NCBI GenBank assembly: GCA_027603945.1
Contig: JADIIU010000124.1
Coordinates: forward strand, 1-36,830
Source: Terramyces sp. JEL0728
Lineage: Eukaryota; Chytridiomycota; Chytridiomycetes; Rhizophydiales; Terramycetaceae
Direction of reading: 5' to 3'
Length of the DNA: 36,830 bases
The number at the start of each line of letters is the position of its first letter. Position 1 is the first letter of the stretch. Below, piece after piece: positions 30,757 to 36,830 of the stretch. The notes under the pieces were generated by a model. It saw only the letters and a list, made by a program, of their open reading frames with translations, searched no databases and was not told the DNA's origin. The translations under genes were made by a program, and so were the position numbers.

Positions 30757-33684
30757 ATGGCGACGCACACCATTTTAGTAACGATATTTGAAGGTACACG
30801 GAATAATAACGCAAGGGAAAAACTTTATAAAGCGTCATGACCAAGTATATATCCAGTGCAGGTTCAACAACGAGATCCTCACCACAGATCCAGTCCTACA
30901 GTCGAAATCACCAATATTTGACACTGAGCTGGCTTGGGATATAGAGCACAAACAACTCTCCTTCTTGCGGTCCCAACGAGGTATACCCTGACTTATCCAG
31001 CAACCCTAAAACTTCAAGTTTACTCGATAAACAACCACTCCCAGCGCGAACTTTTGGGCTATATTATACTCGACCTGCGTGCAGCTAGCGGACAGCCGCC
31101 GTACGCAGAGAAATGGTATACGCTTATCAACACAAAGAATACTTCGCCTTTCAAACCGCAGCTGAAATTATCTTTTGCAGTTTCCAGTGCGAAAACTGCG
31201 TTTATCCTTGAACCAAAGAGTCCAAACTCTAAAGTCAACAGTCCGTCAATCAGACCTAAAGTTCATTTGACTAGTGAAGGGTATTATCAAGTTGGGCCGT
31301 ACGACAAGAACCAGCATACTTATACTTTATGGATTACCATTGCTTTTGCACAGCATTTATTATTGATCAAGCCAGAACCGAATCAGATTGATTTCTATTT
31401 CTATTATACTTTATTAGGTGCAGATATACAAACTGGTAGATTCCAAAATTTGTCTGATCCAAATTTCCCAGCTGAACGTGTTTCTATTAGGTTTAGAGCA
31501 TTTCCTTCCGATTTATCTCTCTTGTTGGTTCAAATCAACAAGCTGGTTATTTATCTGTGCCAAGGAAGTGTGGTGCTTGGAGTTTGCGAGGTATCAATGC
31601 AAACTCTTGCAAAGAAAGTAGATCAGGACGATGTAGTATTTGAAGAAAACGTTTATCCACTTGTTGGAACCAAGATGGGAGTGGATTTTGGCAGTGATGG
31701 AATTATTCCTGGTATTGGAGTTTCGTTAGCACTGAAACGAGGAGAATTTGAAGGAGCTGGAGTTGTCAGGGAAAGCAATGCCTTTGAGAGTGTTCCGCAG
31801 ACTCCAATCTTTACTTTAGCCAAACCGGATATTCCAAGCAATGTCGCGCACAACACTGTTATTGCAACCGACAAACCCATTACTCCAGTCCAGGTTGCAG
31901 AGGCAAAAAAAGACACGAACAAACCGAATTTCGTTGATAACCACAATGCAAACACAAAGACATCAGGGACTAATGCAAACACAAAGGCGTCAGCAGCAGA
32001 AAAGCCAGTCAAGTTGCTTTCTGTGGATGTACAAGAACCAAGAACTTCTATGGATGACAAGAGAAAGAATTCAACAGTCGAATCAACGAATATCCCACCT
32101 GTACAAGTACCAGATTCAAATTATTCAATTTTGAATCAGAGCCATAAATTACAAAGGGAATCTGAAATTTCCCACCGGACCGAAATACAGAATAATGCAA
32201 AGACTAGCTACGAGCTATTTGGGGCAACGTCAAATGAATGGCACCAATACAGATTCTCTATTGAATTGCGTTCAATTAGAGATTTCAAAATGAAATCAGC
32301 TCAAGTATTCTTGCAGTACACTTATGCCCCATTTGGCAGCTCAACTCCTACTTCTACTCATCCAGTTGTTCAAATTGTACAGAACGAGGCTGAATTTTTG
32401 CTTCCGCATTCATTTTGTGCTTTTGAATTTGCAATGCTGCAGGATCAGCTAGAAGCCGCACTAGAAACAGTACCGCTACTAGTTAAAGTATTCCATAAAG
32501 ATCCGCATCAAAAGAACATCCTGTTGGGCGAATGTTCGGTTGAGCTCCATCATATTTTGCAAGCATCAAAAACAAGTAGTGGCTCGCAATCACTCCAAAC
32601 CCTAGATATATTTACTCCTATTATTTCTTCAGGAATAGTTTCTGAAAAGTACAAGAGCTTTGGAGAGTTGCGCACTATTTTTTCCCTTGAAGATTTTGGA
32701 CAAATTGACATGGATGAGCTTGGAGGAAAAACTAAGGATGGTGGAAAGGTAGAGTTGGATAAACGATATACATTTCAATCTAATAACGATATTCATGGAA
32801 CAATCCAGTATGAAACTGCGGTGGAACTGGAGTTTTGGAAGCATACAGAGCAGGAAAAGTTTTTACTTGAATTGGCAGAGAAAGAACGTCAATTGGAAGC
32901 CAAGTATGAAAAAGAGTATGAAGCAAGGGAAAGAGAGCGCGAAGCAATAATGCATGCCAAATTACATGAATACAAAGATAAAGTGGCAAAACTTGGTGAA
33001 CTTGCAAATAAATTACAAGATCGAGAAGCGTTGATTAGAAAGGCAGAGAGTGATTTAGCGAATAGATCAAAGCAACTTGAAATTGATACTCTGCGGCAAT
33101 CGGATGCACAGAAAGACTCAAACAAACGGTTGGCAGAGTCACTGTCCCATGCCACTCAGCTATCACAGCAGCGATTGGAAGAAGCTGAAAAAAGCGCAAA
33201 GAACTATGAAAAAGAACGAGATTTAATACGTGCTCGCGTGTTGCAACTGGAAATTGAAAATGCAAAACTGAAATCAGACAAGAGCAATACCGTGATGATC
33301 CAGCAATTGCAGCAGGAAAAGGAAGTGCTTGAACAGAGATGTAAGCGGCTTGTATCATCACGACACGAGCTAAAGAAAAAGTACAAGCAAGTAGTTCAGC
33401 TGTACCAAGATACAAAGACAAAAGTATTGTCTGAAAATAGCGATACTAAATCCCAGCTTACGCAGCTCGCCAAACAAGTAACCGACTTACAAGAAAAGAA
33501 AGTTGAACCTAAAGTCAAGCCTGCTGATGAAAACAAGGAAAATGAACTGGATTCAAGTACACGCAATGCAATAGAGCGTATAAAAACTGAAAAAGCGCAG
33601 CTGCTAGAATCAGGACTGTACAAGGAAACCGATCCGCTAATCAAAGAATTCAACAGCAACCTAACGCTCTTGCTATCCAAATGA
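30757..33684 (+). CDS. CEP120: Centriole/basal-body protein CEP120
   Basis: Three exons, 961 aa; introns 30794-30815 (22) and 30981-31000 (20). The N-terminal C2 domain matches animal CEP120 closely: ILVTIFEGKNFIKR, LTTDPV, FDTELAWDIEHK, LLGYIILDLRAA, EKWYTLINTK. Two more C2-type regions follow (about 110-240 and 440-580), separated by a Thr/Asn/Lys-rich disordered linker. A long C-terminal coiled coil (about 670-900) is of the kind that mediates dimerisation and centriole targeting. CEP120 promotes centriole elongation and daughter-centriole assembly. Its presence implies a centriolar life stage, so a flagellated zoospore. Its stop lies 15 nt from the stop of the convergent heat-shock gene. 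Confidence 0.9.
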
Positions 33685-33687
33685 GTT

Positions 33688-33700
33688 AATAAACTTTATT
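33688..33700. terminator. Opposed AATAAA poly(A) signals between convergent genes
   Basis: AATAAA lies on the plus strand at 33688-33693, just after the CEP120 stop, and on the minus strand at 33695-33700, touching the heat-shock gene stop codon. Both mRNAs must run into each other's 3' coding end if cleavage occurs 10-30 nt downstream. Confidence 0.55.
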
Positions 33701-34116
33701 TAATTGATTTGAATACGCTCATCGATTTCTTCTTGTTGTTTAGGCATAACCAATTCCAAAACACCGTCGTTCAACGTAGCTGTGATTTGGTCCCTAGGGA
33801 CACTATAAGGCAAGCTAATCGATTTCGAGAATTTGTCTACTCGCTCTCTAATATGATACGAGTCACTGTCTTTCTCTATTTTTTCACCAGACAGATTCAA
33901 CATGCTACCTTTTACTGAAATATTAATCTGGTCCTTTTTGTAGCCTGGTACATCTGCTTTCACGACATAATTCTTGCTTGTTTCTTTGAAATCGATTGAT
34001 GGGAAATGAAAGTCTGTCAAGTGTGGTGTGTAAAACAGCAAGTCGTTGTGTAGTGGGAATTGTTTCAAGTGTGTAGCTGCTCGCAGTTCAGGAAATATTT
34101 TGCTTATTAATGACAT
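33700..34116 (-). CDS. Small heat-shock protein (Hsp20 / alpha-crystallin)
   Basis: 138 aa, single exon. After a ~35-residue N-terminal arm comes an alpha-crystallin domain: FKETSKNYVVKADVPGYKKD, INISVKG, LNLSGEK, FSKSISLPYSV, and the signature NDGVLELVMPK. The C-terminal IxI-type motif IQI (ERIQIN) is present. It is an ATP-independent holdase chaperone that forms oligomers. The upstream region has heat-shock elements and a TATA box, so stress induction is well supported. The lack of introns is common for heat-shock genes. Confidence 0.95.
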   Translation of the reverse strand: MSLISKIFPELRAATHLKQFPLHNDLLFYTPHLTDFHFPSIDFKETSKNYVVKADVPGYKKDQINISVKGSMLNLSGEKIEKDSDSYHIRERVDKFSKSISLPYSVPRDQITATLNDGVLELVMPKQQEEIDERIQIN

Positions 34117-34140
34117 TGGGGTTTGGAATAGATGGAGGTT

Positions 34141-34146
34141 TTTATA
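34141..34146 (-). promoter_or_regulatory. TATA box of the small heat-shock gene
   Basis: TATAAA on the minus strand, about 25-30 nt upstream of the ATG at 34116. That is the usual TATA-to-transcription-start distance, so the leader should be only a few nt. Confidence 0.5.
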
Positions 34147-34199
34147 GGTTTGTGTGACTCATTGTCATGCATTGTTGATTCGATCCTGTTTCTAAAATG

Positions 34200-34232
34200 T
34201 TCCAGAACACGTTTGGCGGTTGCTGAATGTTC
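34200..34232. promoter_or_regulatory. Heat-shock elements of the small heat-shock gene
   Basis: TTCCAGAA at 34200-34207 and GAATGTTC at 34225-34232 are two canonical TTCnnGAA / GAAnnTTC pairs, 55-90 nt upstream of the TATA box. HSF trimers bind arrays of nGAAn units; these fit well. Confidence 0.75.
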
Positions 34233-34409
34233 TAGGTTGGTTCCGTGATAATAGTACCGAGAATGCACTCAGGCATTGTGCAGGCAAAATTGGGTTGACA
34301 GGCTGTATTCTTGATCTGTTTAGCAAATATTTTATAGAAAGAGAATAAAGATTATCAGTGAAAGCTTCGGTAACAGTATTTTATTTACATACCTTCTATT
34401 ACTACAGTA

Positions 34410-35291
34410 CTAATGGGAAATTACTTGCACAGGTATACGCAAAGTATACTTGTTTCCGTCTTCAACCTCAACATCAACAGAAAGCAAATGCTGGACATTG
34501 ATATAATTCCCCTTGACATCAGGGCCAACGAAATCTTGCAGTCGTAAAATTTCCAGTGGCATCATTACGGTTCCATCCTGGATTTCAAAATCAGATTCCG
34601 ATAGATGGACAGTAAGCAAGTTTTTTTCTTCTTTTTTGATTATATTCATTGATACGTCCCATGAATGAGGTCTGTGCTTTACTCGGAGACCAGTTTGTTC
34701 AACCAGGGAGTATTTCACGCTATTGATTTTGCGTGTGCCCACCACAACCAGCTTTGGTCGGAATGGGCTGATTAGAAATTGAGTATCGTCATCGGAATGT
34801 AAGAGTAGTATTCTAGACCCTTCGATTGAAAACAACAAGTTTGAAGGATTGGCGAATATTTGGTACGTAGAAAGTAGCTTATTGACGACATTGGTAGGAA
34901 TGACGACATTAAGCTTGCTATTACAGATATTAGTCTTGTTGAAATAAAATTCAACTTTATATGAGATGCTGGCATTGGTGACTTTGACTGAGCGCAAGAA
35001 ACCCTCGGGAGAAATCGGCTGTTGGACGCTGATTTGATCAGTGAACTTTTCTACTTTGTATTCCTGGCTGAGAAATACATGATCTTCAGATATCTTGTTC
35101 ATGACAGATTCAGTGCCGATTATCTTGAACGAGAAATTGCCCTGGGTGTTTGAAGTTATTGTAAAGTTGAAAAATGGGGATTCTTTTGCAATAAGGATTT
35201 CAGGGATGATGTGTAAGGTAATTTGCCTTGTTCCCGAGATGTAGACATGTCGGGAATTGCTTGGCAGTGGAATAGGAACTTGGTAAGGCAT
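34410..35291 (-). CDS. Arrestin-fold-like protein, tandem copy 1
   Basis: 293 aa, single exon. The ATG at 35291 (MPYQVPIPLP) is chosen because an upstream in-frame start would be non-ATG and the paralogue begins at the equivalent point. It is predicted all-beta: HVYISGTRQITLHI, FSFKIIGTESVMN, QPISPEGFLRSVKV, FANPSNLLFSIEGSRILLL, FLISPFRPKLVVVG, and a C-terminal DVKGNYINVQHLLSVDVEVEDG strand pair. The last block resembles the arrestin C-domain (KYISVEHxLxVxVxxEDG type). No PPxY was seen. It may be a divergent alpha-arrestin or Vps26-like trafficking adaptor; I am not certain. About 60% similar by eye to the copy at 35507. Confidence 0.65.
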   Translation of the reverse strand: MPYQVPIPLPSNSRHVYISGTRQITLHIIPEILIAKESPFFNFTITSNTQGNFSFKIIGTESVMNKISEDHVFLSQEYKVEKFTDQISVQQPISPEGFLRSVKVTNASISYKVEFYFNKTNICNSKLNVVIPTNVVNKLLSTYQIFANPSNLLFSIEGSRILLLHSDDDTQFLISPFRPKLVVVGTRKINSVKYSLVEQTGLRVKHRPHSWDVSMNIIKKEEKNLLTVHLSESDFEIQDGTVMMPLEILRLQDFVGPDVKGNYINVQHLLSVDVEVEDGNKYTLRIPVQVISH

Positions 35292-35506
35292 ATTGACCAG
35301 AGAAAGGAAAACGTTTTTCAAGCCGCCCAAATCGGGTCAAATGACGAGATTGGCAGCCACCTTTATTTTGGCTGTGCGTTAAATCACATTAACAATGTCT
35401 GTGATGGTCATTCCGCTCCAATAATCGTTTTGTCTGTTTCCAAGTTCGGCAATGAAGTGTACAAATTGCCAATAACATTACAAACCAGCTACTCATTTAT
35501 TAGATA

Positions 35507-36364
35507 TTAATGGGAAATAACTTGGATTGGAATCCCAAGAGTATAGTTGTTCCCATCTTCAACATACACATTAACACTCAAAGAATGTTGGATGCTGATG
35601 TAATTGCCCTTGACATCCGGTTCAACAAACTCTTGCAATCGTAAAACTTCCAGTAACATTAAAACAGTTCCGTCTTGGATTTCGAAATCTTCTGGTTCCA
35701 AATTGACGTTCAGGAGTGCGCGTCGATCTTTTTTAATGACGTTCATTGAAGGATCCCAGCTATGCGGTCTGTATTTAACCTTGAATCCAGTCTCTTCTAC
35801 CAACGAGTAGCTGACCCTTTTAATCATTTGTCCGCCAACAATTACCAGTTTTGGTCGGAATGGGCTGATCAGGAATTGACGGTCTTGATCAGTGTGTAGA
35901 AACAAGATCCTTGAACCTTCAATTGAGAATAGTAGATTAGATGGGTTGGCAAACAGTTGGTAATTTCTTGGTATTTTCTCTTTCCAGCTGTTTGGAATGG
36001 TTACATACAGTCGACATGTACAAATATTGATTTTGTTGAAATAAAATTCAGCTTTATACTTGATACTGCCGTTCTTTAGTTTGACTGAGCGTAAAAATCC
36101 TTCAGGTGAAATGGGTTGACTGACATTGCCAAATGGACCACTGATCCTGTATTCTTGTTGGAGGAAACCATGCCTCTCGTTCATTACAGTCTCGGTGCCA
36201 ATAATCTTGAACGAAAACATGCCATCAGTATTGCTATTAATATTAAATCCAAAAAATGCAGGATTTTTTGACGAAAAGGTTATTTCTGGGTTGATGAGTA
36301 CTGTAATTTGTGTTTCACCAGACAAGTAAACGTATCTGGAATTGCGTTTGGTTTCGATTGACAT
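35507..36364 (-). CDS. Arrestin-fold-like protein, tandem copy 2
   Basis: 285 aa, single exon, start MSIETKRNSRYVYLSG at 36364. It shares the whole length with the neighbour at 34410-35291, including QPISPEGFLRSVK, LFANPSNLLFSIEGSRIL, QFLISPFRPKLV, RPHSWDPSMNVIKK, DFEIQDGTV and IQVISH at the C-terminus. A TATA-like ATATAAAA at 36398-36405 sits 34 nt before the ATG. The longest near-identical blocks are in the C-terminal half. The assignment to the arrestin fold is from the C-terminal strand pattern only. The pair are the products of a local duplication. Confidence 0.65.
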   Translation of the reverse strand: MSIETKRNSRYVYLSGETQITVLINPEITFSSKNPAFFGFNINSNTDGMFSFKIIGTETVMNERHGFLQQEYRISGPFGNVSQPISPEGFLRSVKLKNGSIKYKAEFYFNKINICTCRLYVTIPNSWKEKIPRNYQLFANPSNLLFSIEGSRILFLHTDQDRQFLISPFRPKLVIVGGQMIKRVSYSLVEETGFKVKYRPHSWDPSMNVIKKDRRALLNVNLEPEDFEIQDGTVLMLLEVLRLQEFVEPDVKGNYISIQHSLSVNVYVEDGNNYTLGIPIQVISH

Positions 36365-36512
36365 TTTGGTTCATTGTGGAATGGTCAAAATTGTGGGTTT
36401 TATATGGAGAAAGTTCTACCACAAATATGTGGGCAAAAAATTACCACAGATAATGTGTGATTCTCAGCCGACACTATGACGCAAAATTAAACTATCTGGT
36501 TCTTTTCTACTT

Positions 36513-36830
36513 TTATTGTATGAATAATGAAGTATCGACATTTGCACAAGCAGTGTTGACAGACGCAATGTTGTTTTTGACGTTTTTGGAGTGATCAGCG
36601 ATTTTGGCTTGGTCGCCAGTAATATTGGCTTCGTTCAGCAAGCATTGGTTCTTTAACACTTTGTTGCGGAGTTTTTGGCACTGAATGGCAGCTTTGGTCT
36701 TGGCATCTTTGGCTGCAGCTATTGCAGGATTGAACAATTGCAATTCAGCAGATTCACCAAGCTCACCTTTTTGGGATAGGGTTTTTGGGTCAGATCCAGG
36801 CGGACATACCTTGTCAGCATTGGCCAGTGC
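36513..36830 (-). CDS. Partial CDS, unknown Ala/Asn/Lys-rich protein (5' end outside window)
   Basis: The 105 C-terminal residues are open to the window edge: ALANADKVCPPGSDPKTLSQ then GELGESAELQLFNPAIAAAK. Four or five cysteines (VCPP, QCQ, QCLL, ACAN) are spread through helical Ala/Lys/Asn-rich sequence, ending NVDTSLFIQ. This pattern resembles secreted helical proteins, but the N-terminus is missing so no signal peptide can be checked. No family recognised. Confidence 0.5.
   Translation of the reverse strand, partial: ALANADKVCPPGSDPKTLSQKGELGESAELQLFNPAIAAAKDAKTKAAIQCQKLRNKVLKNQCLLNEANITGDQAKIADHSKNVKNNIASVNTACANVDTSLFIQ

Overview
The window is nuclear DNA of a small, gene-dense, AT-rich eukaryote, most likely a flagellated (zoosporic, chytrid-grade) fungus. 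The fungal signal comes from an Rcf2-type HIG1 protein, an Ssh4/Ear1-like SPRY protein, KA1-tailed Snf1/MARK-like kinases and an Aro8/KAT-type aminotransferase. The flagellate signal comes from a CEP120 centriole protein and a class III guanylate-cyclase-type enzyme. I could not place it to genus. About 23 protein genes lie on both strands, with no rRNA, tRNA, transposon or CRISPR array that I can support.

The outstanding feature is splicing. Nearly every multi-exon gene looks frameshifted until short introns are removed. I delimited 50 introns by reading frame and family conservation: 18 are 19 nt, 22 are 20 nt, 6 are 21 nt, 3 are 22 nt and one is 50 nt. Nearly all begin GTA and carry a YTAAY- or YTGAC-like branch site 3-5 nt before the terminal AG. 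After removing them, every full gene model with confirmed ends is a multiple of three.

Layout, left to right. 226-2094: SPRY membrane protein (-). 2208-6369: tandem pair of Snf1/MARK-like kinases (-). 6647-8188: cytochrome P450 (-), divergent from an alpha/beta hydrolase (8547-10115, +). 10266-10529: small secreted Cys-rich protein (-), divergent from a TMEM97/EXPERA sterol-type membrane protein (10834-11333, +). 11381-17450: 1969-residue HEAT-like solenoid (-), divergent from a small unknown protein (17566-18117, +). 18722-20489: Rcf2-like protein and ALG5 (+). 20850-23730: coiled-coil/PAS/nucleotide cyclase (+). 23972-24792: ubiquitin-like header plus basic tail, with an abnormal cluster of abutting intron-like units (+). 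24933-25927: metallo-beta-lactamase-fold hydrolase (+). 25982-28066: Ste20/OSR1-like kinase (-). 28487-29772: 2-aminoadipate/kynurenine-type aminotransferase (-). 29863-30090: small membrane protein (-). 30204-30484: ribosomal protein eS28 (+). 30757-33684: CEP120 (+). 33700-34116: small heat-shock protein (-). 34410-36364: tandem arrestin-fold paralogues (-). 36513-36830: edge-truncated protein (-).

The genes are mostly unrelated housekeeping and signalling functions, not one operon-like system. The most novel biology is the ~20-nt intron regime, with stacked units, tandem acceptors and very short leaders, and the cyclase. The cyclase PAS domain matches bacterial FixL haem-PAS residues in identity and exact spacing, while its catalytic site has Asn-to-Met and Arg-to-Lys changes.
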